Shown here: positions 49,084 through 56,793 of the stretch, piece by piece
Numbering within the stretch: the stretch's first letter is position 1
Layout of the letters: every line of letters starts with the position of its first letter
Assembly (NCBI GenBank): GCA_949297765.1
Contig: CASFTV010000014.1
Coordinates: 26,344 to 90,343, forward strand
Source of the DNA: an uncultured bacterium
GTDB taxonomy: Bacteria; Verrucomicrobiota; Lentisphaeria; Victivallales; UBA1829
Length of the DNA stretch: 64,000 bases
Reading direction: 5' to 3'
Made by a program: the position numbers and the translations under genes
Notes under the pieces: model-generated
Told to the model about the DNA's origin: nothing
Databases searched by the model: none
What the model saw: the letters and a program-made list of their open reading frames with translations, nothing else

Positions 49084-49932
49084 ATGCTGAAAACCGATTT
49101 TCAGGAAAAATTGCAGACCTTTTCCGAAGAATTGAAAAGCCTCGCAGCGCTTTTCGACTGCGGCTTCGTCTGGCATTTTTCCGACAACGATCTTCTGGTG
49201 AATGTCCTTCCGGAGCAGAGCGAACACGATCATCCGTACTGCCGGATGATGAAAGGCAATCCCTACCGGAAACTGAATCAGTGCATTCATTTTCACCACG
49301 ATGAATCGTTCCGGGCGCTGAGAACGGGACGCGGTTTCCGGATCGCCGAGTGCCATGCGGGACTGAAGACTCTGGCCGTGGGAATGAAGGTCTCCGGCGA
49401 ACTGAAAGGTGTGCTGTTTGCCGGTCCGTTCGCGGGAGGAAGCCGGCTTCCGCTCTCTTTTGAGTTTCCTTTTCTTCCGGACACCCGGCTGAATCAGCTG
49501 GGAGAGTACCTGAAACAGCGAATGGACAACCTTTTCTGCTCGGAATGGCTTCCCGGTCCGGAAAAGCCGCTGCTGACCCAGCTCAGTTCCCCGGACCGCC
49601 GGATTCTCTGGGCCGCCCATTACATGCGGAAGCACTGCGGCGAGCCGCTGACGGCGAAACAGACGGCGGAGACATGCGGATTGAGCGTTTCCCGCTTTCT
49701 GCATCTGTTCCGCACGGAAACGGGATACGCGTTCAGCGACTGGCTCCAGCGTCTGAGAATCGCAAGCGCCTGCCGTCTGCTGGAGGAGTCGTCTTATAAA
49801 CTTGCCGAGATCGCCGAGATTTCCGGCATTCGCGATCAAAGCCGGATGATTGTTCTGTTTCACCGTTATCTGAATACGACTCCGCGGAAATACCGGATCT
49901 CGTTCCGCCGGAAAAACGCGGGGGAGGAGTGA
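49084..49932 (+). CDS. AraC-family regulator with PocR-like ligand-binding domain
   Basis: This 282-residue regulator joins a PocR-type sensor (about 10-140) to an AraC DNA-binding domain (about 180-275; AKQTAETCGLSVSRFLHLF; LAEIAEISGIRDQSRMIVLF). PocR features are HPYCRMMKGNPYRK, the Cys/His cluster QCIHFHHDESF and AECHAGLKTLAVGMKVSGEL. PocR domains sense small diols or related molecules. GAGGGAG just before the ATG at 49084 is the better ribosome site; an in-frame ATG at 49063 has none. It is divergent from the sugar-acid operon at 49002 (81 bases between starts), which it probably controls, and its stop is 4 bases from the next AraC gene's stop. Confidence 0.88.
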   Translation: MLKTDFQEKLQTFSEELKSLAALFDCGFVWHFSDNDLLVNVLPEQSEHDHPYCRMMKGNPYRKLNQCIHFHHDESFRALRTGRGFRIAECHAGLKTLAVGMKVSGELKGVLFAGPFAGGSRLPLSFEFPFLPDTRLNQLGEYLKQRMDNLFCSEWLPGPEKPLLTQLSSPDRRILWAAHYMRKHCGEPLTAKQTAETCGLSVSRFLHLFRTETGYAFSDWLQRLRIASACRLLEESSYKLAEIAEISGIRDQSRMIVLFHRYLNTTPRKYRISFRRKNAGEE

Positions 49933-49936
49933 TTTT

Positions 49937-50872
49937 TTATTTTCCGCGCGTTCCGCCTGCGGAGGTCTGCGGAACACCCGTCCATCCGGAACGGACCGGC
50001 GGGACCTCCGGACAGGCGCACAGCTTCCGGTACTCCCGGGGAGAAACTCCGCGGCGTCTGGAAAAGAGGCGGTTGAAATTCGCCAGATTCCGGAACCCCG
50101 AAGCCTCCGCAATCCCGGAAATGCTTCTGGAGGTCTCCCGCAGAAGCCTTCCCGCGCAGACCAGGCGCAACTCGATCAGATAATCGGAAAAGCTGACCTG
50201 CACTGTACGCCGGAAAAAGCGTCGGAAACTCTCCTGCTCCATTCCGGCCGCTTCCGCGACATCCCGGAGAGAAAGCTTTTCCCGGAAGTGCTGCTGGAGA
50301 AAACGGACGGCCCGTTCCACCGGCTCCCGGTCCGAACTCCAGAGACGCCGCGGCGGTGCGACGTTTTCCTGAAGAACCTGTTTCGGTTTCCGGCTCATGC
50401 GGACCAGAAGTTCCAGAAACGCCAGCATCCGGTCGGCTCCCGCCGCTGCCGCCAGTCGCGCGAAGTCCTGCCGGAATTCCGGCGCATTCGGAAAGATGGT
50501 CGCGCTGCGGTTTTCCCGCAGCATTGCCGCGACCTCTTTGAACTCCGGCAGATTCAGAAGACCGCATTCCGTAACGCGGGAATCGAACTTCAGCGCCCAG
50601 GTCTCCGCCGGTCTGCCGGAGTCGTCCGGGACGGAGATGTAAAGGTGGGGAACACTGCTTCCGATCAGCGCCAGGTCGCCCGGATGAAACACCGTCAGAT
50701 TCGAGCCGAACAGTGCCTGTCCGCTCCCGGAAAGCACCATCGTGATCTCCAGCTCCGGATGATAATGAAGACTGCATTCCAGAAGCGGTCCGCTGGACGG
50801 TGTCAGAACGATGCTGGATTCCTCGGAAAGCGGAACCTTTTCAAATTTCAGCTTTCTGCCGGATTGTATCAT
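49937..50872 (-). CDS. AraC-family transcriptional regulator
   Basis: This 311-residue regulator has a cupin-type sensor (SLHYHPELEITMVLSGSGQALFG..., FHPGDLALIGSSVPHLY) and a C-terminal AraC DNA-binding domain (LRDVAEAAGMEQESFRRFF; ISGIAEASGFRNLANFNRLF; GVSPREYRKL). A 25-residue Pro/Gly-rich tail follows the usual end. It has its own promoter (50922-50949) and is divergent from the GH2 gene at 51049 (176 bases between starts), which it most likely controls. It forms the third tail-to-tail AraC pair in the window. Confidence 0.88.
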   Translation of the reverse strand: MIQSGRKLKFEKVPLSEESSIVLTPSSGPLLECSLHYHPELEITMVLSGSGQALFGSNLTVFHPGDLALIGSSVPHLYISVPDDSGRPAETWALKFDSRVTECGLLNLPEFKEVAAMLRENRSATIFPNAPEFRQDFARLAAAAGADRMLAFLELLVRMSRKPKQVLQENVAPPRRLWSSDREPVERAVRFLQQHFREKLSLRDVAEAAGMEQESFRRFFRRTVQVSFSDYLIELRLVCAGRLLRETSRSISGIAEASGFRNLANFNRLFSRRRGVSPREYRKLCACPEVPPVRSGWTGVPQTSAGGTRGK

Positions 50873-50921
50873 TTTATTGCCTTCTGCGCGTGGTTTCCCG
50901 GTTTTCCCCGGATTATTTTAT

Positions 50922-50949
50922 AGTATAAGGCAGATTTTAGAAAAATCAA
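50922..50949 (-). promoter_or_regulatory. Promoter of AraC gene at 50872
   Basis: On the minus strand, TTGATT (50949-50944), 16 bases, TATACT (50927-50922), about 50 bases before the ATG. Confidence 0.55.
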
Positions 50950-50955
50950 GAGACC

Positions 50956-50977
50956 CCGGAAAAGTTCTCTTTTCCGG
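50956..50977 (+). other. Hairpin in the leader of the GH2 operon
   Basis: CCGGAAAAG (50956-50964) pairs perfectly with CTTTTCCGG (50969-50977) around TTCT. It lies between the AraC promoter and the GH2 start, about 70 bases before the start codon. No T-run follows, so it may be a 5'-end stabiliser or a regulator site. Confidence 0.5.
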
Positions 50978-51048
50978 CGGAGGCGGTCCGGAGCGGAGAG
51001 ATTCCCGTGGACGCCGCATGACAGGAGCATCGAAAAGGAGGAAGAGAA

Positions 51049-53385
51049 ATGGAACGTTTTCGCATCGACGGCAGCTGGACGCTGCATTTCACCCATCCGT
51101 TCACGGGCGCGGAACACCGCATTCCAGCGACCGTTCCCGGGAATGTGGAACTGGATCTCGCCCGTGCCGGCCTGCTTTCCGGCGACCCGATCCCTCCGGA
51201 CCGGGAAAACGCCGAACACTGGATTGATCTGACGGACTGGGAGTATGAAACGGTTTTCCGTTTTGACGGTCTTCCGTCTTCCGCGGTCCGTGCTGATCTG
51301 GTTCTGGAGGGCGTCGACACTGTCGGAGAGGTGTTTCTCAACGGGGAGGAGATCCTGCAGTGCTGCAACATGTTTCTTGCGCATCGCGTTGAAGTGACCG
51401 GGCGTCTCCGGATCGGAGACAACCATCTCCGCATCCGGATTGCTGCGCCGGAAATCGCCGCCCGGGAATTTCCGCCGCCTCCGCCGTTTCACTGGACCGG
51501 AGTCACCCGGGAAGCGTCGGTCTATCTGCGGAAGGCCCGGCACATGTGGGGGTGGGACAATGCTCCCCGCCGTCTGAGTGCCGGCCTCTGGCGGGAGGCC
51601 GCTCTGGAATTCCTGCCGGAATGCCGGTTTGAGTCGGTGTATGCGTATACGGAGCGCCTGATCCCGGAACGGAACGAGGCGGAACTCTGCTGCAGTTATG
51701 CGTTCACGGTGCCGGAGCGCGATCTTTCCTCCTACCGTCTCCGTCTCACGCTGGAACGGGACGGGAAGAGAGCCTTTGAGGCGACATTTCCGGCAAGGCA
51801 TACGACCGGCATTCTGAAATCTCTCCGGGTGACGGATCCGGCGCTCTGGTTCCCTGCCGGCTATGGCGAAGCGCCGCTGTACGATTTCGTTCTGATGCTG
51901 GAAAAAGCCGGGGAGACGGTCGCCCGGCATACGCATTCGTTCGGGATCCGCGAAATCCGTCTGGAGCGGACCGAAACAACCGATGCGGAAGGACATGGAG
52001 AATTCCAGTTCTACTGCAACGGTGAAAAAATCTATGTGCGCGGCGCCAACTGGAAGCCGCTGTCGCCCTATCCGTCCCAGACGCCGGAGAAGCTGGAACG
52101 GGCGCTGAATCTGCTCTGCGAATGCAACTGCAATCTGGTGCGGGTCTGGGGCGGAGGGGTCTACGAAGATACCGGATTTTTCGACTTCTGCGACCGGCAC
52201 GGCATTATGGTCTGGCAGGATTTCATGTTCGCCTGCGAATTCCCGCCCCGCGAGGAGTTTTTCCTGAAGGAGGTGGCAAAAGAGGCGGAAAGCGTGATCC
52301 GGAAATTCCGCAACCATCCGTCGCTCGTCCTCTGGTGCGGCGACAATGAGACCGACGCGGCGTTTTTCTGGGGACCGGGAATCGAACGTCATATCCGTCC
52401 TTCGCACAACCGTCTGTCGCGCGGAGTTCTTCCGGAGGCGGTACTGAACTTCGATCCCGCGCGCGATTTTCTGCCGAGTTCCCCCTATATCGCCGATTCC
52501 ATGACCGGACGCGACGGATGGTGTTTCCCGCAGCAGGACGATATTCTCGCATTTGCTCCGGAACAGCACGTCTACACCGCCGGTCCGGATCTGCCTCCGG
52601 GGGGATTCCGGGAGTTCTTCCGGCGTTCGGCGGCACATTTCAGCAGTGAAACCGGACCGATCGGTGTCTGTGCGATGTCCGAATCCCCGGAGATTGTCGA
52701 GCGGGAGCTGCCCCGTCTCCGCCGCTTCTGGAATGTCGCCCCGGAGGATGTCCCGCTGGAGGGGGAGATGATCCACCAGTCCGATCACTACTGCGCCGTC
52801 TGGTGCCGGACGGCCCGGAAGGTTACGGAAAAAATGTTCGGGCGTTCCTTCTCTCCCGATCATCCGGAGGAGCTGATCGCCGCACTCAATTTCTATGTTG
52901 CCGATCTGTTCAAATTCGTTGTGGAGTCGTGGCGTGTTCAGAAGTTCCGCCGGACCGGCGTGGTCTGGTGGTCGCTCCTGGACATGTGGCCGATGGCGTT
53001 CAACTACTCGGTGGTGGATTCGCTCTTCCGGAAGAAACTGCCGTTCGACTTTCTGCGTCTTGCTCAGCAGCCGTTGGCTCTGATGGGCAGGGATCCCGCG
53101 GAAGACGGAGTCCCCCATCTGTACGCGGTCAACGATACGCTCCGCTCCGCGGAAGGACGTTTCCGGGTCGCCACGGCTGCCGGAGAAACCCTCCGGGAGG
53201 ATGCCTTCCGGGTTGCGGCCAACGGCGTCGCGGAACTGGGAGAACTTCCTCTGAAACGCGGCGAGGTCTGCTTCCTTGCCTGGGAGAGTGAAACCGGGAC
53301 CGGACGGAACTTCTATCTTGCTCCCGGTGAACCGTATGACTTCGATTTCTGCCGGAGCTGGGCGGAAACGGTTCGCCGCTTCTGA
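51049..53385 (+). CDS. GH2 beta-mannosidase-like enzyme, cytoplasmic
   Basis: This 778-residue protein follows the GH2 layout: sugar-binding domain (1-190; WEYETVFRFDG), immunoglobulin-like domain (about 195-305), TIM barrel (about 320-620) and a C-terminal beta part. YVRGANWKPLSPYPSQT, NLVRVWGGGVYEDTGFFDFCDRHGIMVWQ split by a short gap, LVLWCGDNE with Glu434 as acid/base and HFSSETGP with Glu534 as probable nucleophile match beta-mannosidases and related exo-enzymes. It has no signal peptide. A GGAGG site precedes the ATG. Action on mannosyl ends of N-glycan or mannan fragments inside the cell is likely. It is the first gene of an operon with LOG and phosphatase-like genes. Confidence 0.9.
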   Translation: MERFRIDGSWTLHFTHPFTGAEHRIPATVPGNVELDLARAGLLSGDPIPPDRENAEHWIDLTDWEYETVFRFDGLPSSAVRADLVLEGVDTVGEVFLNGEEILQCCNMFLAHRVEVTGRLRIGDNHLRIRIAAPEIAAREFPPPPPFHWTGVTREASVYLRKARHMWGWDNAPRRLSAGLWREAALEFLPECRFESVYAYTERLIPERNEAELCCSYAFTVPERDLSSYRLRLTLERDGKRAFEATFPARHTTGILKSLRVTDPALWFPAGYGEAPLYDFVLMLEKAGETVARHTHSFGIREIRLERTETTDAEGHGEFQFYCNGEKIYVRGANWKPLSPYPSQTPEKLERALNLLCECNCNLVRVWGGGVYEDTGFFDFCDRHGIMVWQDFMFACEFPPREEFFLKEVAKEAESVIRKFRNHPSLVLWCGDNETDAAFFWGPGIERHIRPSHNRLSRGVLPEAVLNFDPARDFLPSSPYIADSMTGRDGWCFPQQDDILAFAPEQHVYTAGPDLPPGGFREFFRRSAAHFSSETGPIGVCAMSESPEIVERELPRLRRFWNVAPEDVPLEGEMIHQSDHYCAVWCRTARKVTEKMFGRSFSPDHPEELIAALNFYVADLFKFVVESWRVQKFRRTGVVWWSLLDMWPMAFNYSVVDSLFRKKLPFDFLRLAQQPLALMGRDPAEDGVPHLYAVNDTLRSAEGRFRVATAAGETLREDAFRVAANGVAELGELPLKRGEVCFLAWESETGTGRNFYLAPGEPYDFDFCRSWAETVRRF

Positions 53386-53507
53386 ACGGCGAACGGGGGG
53401 CCGGACCATTTTGCATCCGGGATTTGAAAAAATTCCGGAGAGCGGTACAGTATCCTCCGGGAAACAATGCCGGTCGCGGCAGGGAAAACCGGAAGGAGAT
53501 TGGCTGG

Positions 53508-54113
53508 ATGAATGAGAAGAAATATCGGGACCGGCTTGCACGGATCCGCGCGGTCGCGGTCTATCTCGGATCGGGCGGAGAGGTCGGGCAGGTGTACAAG
53601 GACGCCGTGGCGGATTTCGGTCGATTCCTTGCGCTTCACGGAATCACTCTTGTGTTCGGCGGCAGCAATGTCGGAACCATGAAACTTCTGGCGGATACGG
53701 TCCTTGAAAACGGCGGAAAGACGGTCGGAGTTTTCACCCGGAGCCTTTCCGGAAAACTGGTCCGGAACGATCTGACGGAATCTGTAATGACCGGGACTCT
53801 GAGCGAGCGGAAGGCGGAGATGATCCGCCGGGCGGATGCGATTGTTGCTCTTCCGGGGAGTTTCGGAACATGGGATGAACTGTTCGATGCGCTGGCTTTG
53901 CGCAAACTCCGTTCCGGCCATAAATGTCCGGTCGGGGTTCTGAACGTGAACGGATATTTTGACCATCTTCTGGCGTTTGTCGCACACAGTGTGGAGGTCG
54001 GCTTCACTTCGCCGCGGAACGCGGATCTGCTGCTCAGCGGGAAGACGCCGGATGAACTGTTCCGCCGTCTTGCGGGAAACCTGACCGATCCGGCGGCCGG
54101 TTCCGGAAATTGA
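53508..54113 (+). CDS. LOG-family (TIGR00730-like) nucleotide phosphoribohydrolase
   Basis: This 201-residue protein has the LOG family core: GGSNVGTM (51-58), the active-site ERKAEMIRRADAIVALPG (from Arg101-Lys102) and PGSFGTWDE (116-124), in which the usual PGGxGT reads PGSFGT. LOG proteins cleave ribose 5-phosphate from AMP-type nucleotides or cytokinin precursors. GGAAGGAG nine bases upstream fixes the ATG at 53508; the frame further upstream has no family similarity. It lies 122 bases after the GH2 gene and 46 before the phosphatase-like gene. Why it accompanies a mannosidase is unclear; it may be a bystander in the transcript. Confidence 0.88.
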   Translation: MNEKKYRDRLARIRAVAVYLGSGGEVGQVYKDAVADFGRFLALHGITLVFGGSNVGTMKLLADTVLENGGKTVGVFTRSLSGKLVRNDLTESVMTGTLSERKAEMIRRADAIVALPGSFGTWDELFDALALRKLRSGHKCPVGVLNVNGYFDHLLAFVAHSVEVGFTSPRNADLLLSGKTPDELFRRLAGNLTDPAAGSGN

Positions 54114-54159
54114 AAACCGCATCCCGTCCGCGGATGCTCAGCTCAGGGAGACGATCATA

Positions 54160-54642
54160 ATGAAAATCAGAGTTGTGGCGGAGATCTGGTTCCGGGAGCA
54201 TGGATGGGGAGACGATCCCCTTCCGGTCTATCAGCTGCCCGAATCTCCATTCTGGAAAGAGAATAATTTCATCACGATCCGGAATTCGTTTTCGGAGGAT
54301 CCCTTCTGCGCGATCCCGGTCGAGGGAGAGAACATTCTCCGCCTGCAGTTCGACGACGCAACGACGGATCCGGACGGAACCCTGGTTCTCTTCGATGAAT
54401 CCATGGCTGAACGGATTGCAGACTTTGTGAAAACACTCTCTCCGGAAAAACTTCTGTTCATCAACTGCGGAGCGGGCATCTCCCGTTCCGGCGCGGTCGG
54501 CGAAGTCCTGGATGAATATTTCAACCGCTGGGTGGAAGAGAACCTGCTGGACCACGAATATTTTCTCCGCCTGAATCCTCAGGTTCAGGGCAACTCTCTG
54601 GTCCGCCGTCTGCTGCGGAAGTCCCTGATGGGCGGATGGTGA
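54160..54642 (+). CDS. Dual-specificity phosphatase-like protein
   Basis: This 160-residue protein carries INCGAGISRSGAVGEV at 101-116, the C-(X5)-R phosphatase loop with Cys103 and Arg109. The usual His before the Cys is Asn here. A possible general acid Asp lies in FDDATTDPDG (64-73). Similar small DSP-type proteins occur in bacteria and phages. The substrate could be a phosphorylated protein, nucleotide or sugar. An AGGGAG site precedes the start. It is the last gene of the GH2 operon and ends before a good terminator. Confidence 0.8.
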   Translation: MKIRVVAEIWFREHGWGDDPLPVYQLPESPFWKENNFITIRNSFSEDPFCAIPVEGENILRLQFDDATTDPDGTLVLFDESMAERIADFVKTLSPEKLLFINCGAGISRSGAVGEVLDEYFNRWVEENLLDHEYFLRLNPQVQGNSLVRRLLRKSLMGGW

Positions 54643-54649
54643 GCGGCGC

Positions 54650-54691
54650 TTTTCCGGGAATCTCCCGCAGAAAACGGAAGATCCCGGAAAA
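54650..54691. terminator. Terminator between convergent operons
   Basis: TTTTCCGGGAATCT (54650-54663) pairs with AGATCCCGGAAAA (54679-54691) with one bulged base, followed by TTTT. It lies between the stops at 54642 and 54755 and could act in both directions. Confidence 0.7.
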
Positions 54692-54754
54692 TTTTCCAGG
54701 GCAGGGGAATCCGGAAATCCGGTCTGCCGCTCCTGCCGGTTTCTCCGAAGACGG

Positions 54755-56035
54755 TCATTTCACTTCCCGGTCCGGATGGCTGTGGCTTGCCGGGGAGTAT
54801 TCGCCCGCAAGATGCGTCTTCGGAACCCAGGAGTCCCGGAAATGGAGCAGGACGCCCTGTGCTTCCAGAAGCGTCTGAAGGGCGGGAACGGAAATCGACG
54901 GAACGGGAGTGTTCGTCCGCACGGCAAGAGCCGCCGCGTTTCCCGCCGCCTGTCCGGTGAGGATGGCGGGAGGGATGACGCGGGTGACATCCCAGAGATA
55001 GCCGTCCGCGGAAAGATTGCGTCCCGCGGCGATCAGATTCGGAAACTCCCGGTGAACCATGGACCGGAATGGAATTTCATACAGGGAGTCGCGCCGTTCA
55101 GAGTCGCAGAGAGCTGTGACGGAATCGTCAAAATGGCGGTAGAGGTCGTCGCAGGTCAGCGTGTAGTCTCCCTGAATTCTGCGGATCGTCCGCAGCTGCG
55201 GCATCGAGGGGAGCGCCACAAGATCCCGCGATTCGGGCGAATCCGGCTTCAGCTTGTTCAGAAGATGCTGCTGATTGGCGGCCAGATAGCTGGTGATCTG
55301 TTCGGAGGTGTCTCCATAGAAAAAGTCCATTCCGTCGGGATGGCGTTCGCCGTACAGATTGGCTTCGCCTCCCTGCTGCCAGCGGCAGGCGCGGCGGATG
55401 TCTCCATGACGCAGAGCATCGGCACAGGAGTCGAGCGTCAGAAGATATCCGTGATAACTGAAATAGTTGCGTCCGGAAACGGTGGGGGCGCCGGCCCGGC
55501 GGAAGACAATGGAGGAACCGGAGGCATCCACAATCACGGAGGCGGGGAAGAAGAGGCGGCCTTCTTCGCAGAGAACGGTGAGCCCGCTGCAGCGGCCGTT
55601 CTCGCAGACAACGTCTTCAAACACTGCGTCGAACAGCAGGTCGATACCTTCCTCCCGGATCCGTTCCAGGAGCTGGAGTGCAAAGATCTGAGGGGAAAAG
55701 AAGGTCGCGTAGCGGAGATGGGTCGGCGCGGAGGGTTCTCCTTTTTTCCATGCGCTGTTGAGCGTGTTGTAGCCGAAGCGGATGGAGGTGCGGAGGAATT
55801 CCTCCGCCATGCCTTTCATGATCTGGATGCCGCGTCCGTTGCAGAGGGGAACGAAGAGATTGACCAGTCCTGCGGTGGCGAGTCCGCCGAGGATGCAGTT
55901 TCTTTCGAGCAGCAGAACGGAGCATCCGGCACGTTTTGCCGCGATCGCCGCCGCGATTCCGGCGACTCCTCCGCCGACGACCACGACATCATGTGCGGAC
56001 TGAACCGGAAGTGCTGGAGGATGTGTTCCGATCAC
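54755..56035 (-). CDS. FAD-dependent oxidoreductase
   Basis: This 426-residue flavoprotein has the FAD-binding Rossmann motif VVVVGGGVAGIAAAIAAKRAG (residues 17-37) with Glu44 for the ribose. CILGGLATAGLVNLF follows, as in the FAD_oxidored family often encoded beside glycan genes in PVC and Bacteroidetes bacteria. RNLSADGYLWDVTRVIPPAILTGQAAGNAAALA at the end is the second FAD-binding part. The start is a GTG at 56035, with GGAG 9 bases upstream and 2 bases after the bicupin stop. It is the last gene of the GRE operon. Members of the family oxidise or reduce unusual sugars or double bonds; the substrate here is unknown. Confidence 0.85.
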   Translation of the reverse strand: MIGTHPPALPVQSAHDVVVVGGGVAGIAAAIAAKRAGCSVLLLERNCILGGLATAGLVNLFVPLCNGRGIQIMKGMAEEFLRTSIRFGYNTLNSAWKKGEPSAPTHLRYATFFSPQIFALQLLERIREEGIDLLFDAVFEDVVCENGRCSGLTVLCEEGRLFFPASVIVDASGSSIVFRRAGAPTVSGRNYFSYHGYLLTLDSCADALRHGDIRRACRWQQGGEANLYGERHPDGMDFFYGDTSEQITSYLAANQQHLLNKLKPDSPESRDLVALPSMPQLRTIRRIQGDYTLTCDDLYRHFDDSVTALCDSERRDSLYEIPFRSMVHREFPNLIAAGRNLSADGYLWDVTRVIPPAILTGQAAGNAAALAVRTNTPVPSISVPALQTLLEAQGVLLHFRDSWVPKTHLAGEYSPASHSHPDREVK

Positions 56036-56037
56036 GT

Positions 56038-56793
56038 TCAGAAACTCCGCATCTGTCCGGTGTGTTTATGGCTGCTGTCCAGACGGTCGAGTCCGGCCTG
56101 GCCGAGGAAGAAGTCGATCCAGATGTAGTGCATGTGGTTGCTGCCCAGCACTTCCACACCGTGGTTGGAGCCGAGGGGGATATGCAGGAGAGTGTCGCCC
56201 TTCATCGGGACTTTGAAATCATCAATCAGCACATCGACGTCGTTCTCCGGGAAGCTGAAGAAGAACTGATCGAGCATCGGATGGGGATGCTGAGCGACCT
56301 TGTCGTATCCATAGGATTCGACGGACCCCATGCAGAACCCGGGAACGATGCGCTGGCGGACCATTTCGCGGCTGATGGTCTTGTCGCTTTTGTTTTTGTC
56401 GCGGTACTGGACGGAAGAGAGATAATCTTGAATATAGGGGAATTCGCGGACGGGATGTTTCCACTCCTCCCGTCTGTCCGCGGGGATCTCCCAGAGGATT
56501 TCCAGAAGACGCGTCTTTGTTTCCGCGCGGAACACCGCCGTCTGCGAGGCGGAGGGGATGAAAACGCAGCGTCCGGAGACATCGCACTCCTTTCCTCCGG
56601 CGGAAAAATGGAACTTTCCGTCGATGGACAGAAAGATGAACGCCCTGTCTTCCTCCGGTTCCACGGAGAGTGTTTCTCCTGCGGCGAGGGTCCGGAGCAG
56701 AACGGTTGCACCGGGGATTGCTCCCGGCAGCATCGGCACACAGGCTTCCTTCTGCAGGACGGGATCCATCTGAATCATTTCAATGTTGTACAT
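56038..56793 (-). CDS. Bicupin protein
   Basis: This 251-residue protein has two cupin-like halves. The C-terminal half shows His169, His171, Gln176 and His211 (QHPHPMLDQFFFS; LGSNHGVEV), which could bind a metal. From memory, KduI-type sugar isomerases use His-His-Glu-His with similar spacing, so a KduI-like isomerase or a sugar-acid epimerase is one possibility; Gln in place of Glu weakens it. The start codon follows the GRE stop with no gap (TAA then ATG), with AAAGGAG upstream. It was also considered as an AraC sensor, but there is no DNA-binding domain. It probably handles the substrate or product of the GRE. Confidence 0.72.
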   Translation of the reverse strand: MYNIEMIQMDPVLQKEACVPMLPGAIPGATVLLRTLAAGETLSVEPEEDRAFIFLSIDGKFHFSAGGKECDVSGRCVFIPSASQTAVFRAETKTRLLEILWEIPADRREEWKHPVREFPYIQDYLSSVQYRDKNKSDKTISREMVRQRIVPGFCMGSVESYGYDKVAQHPHPMLDQFFFSFPENDVDVLIDDFKVPMKGDTLLHIPLGSNHGVEVLGSNHMHYIWIDFFLGQAGLDRLDSSHKHTGQMRSF

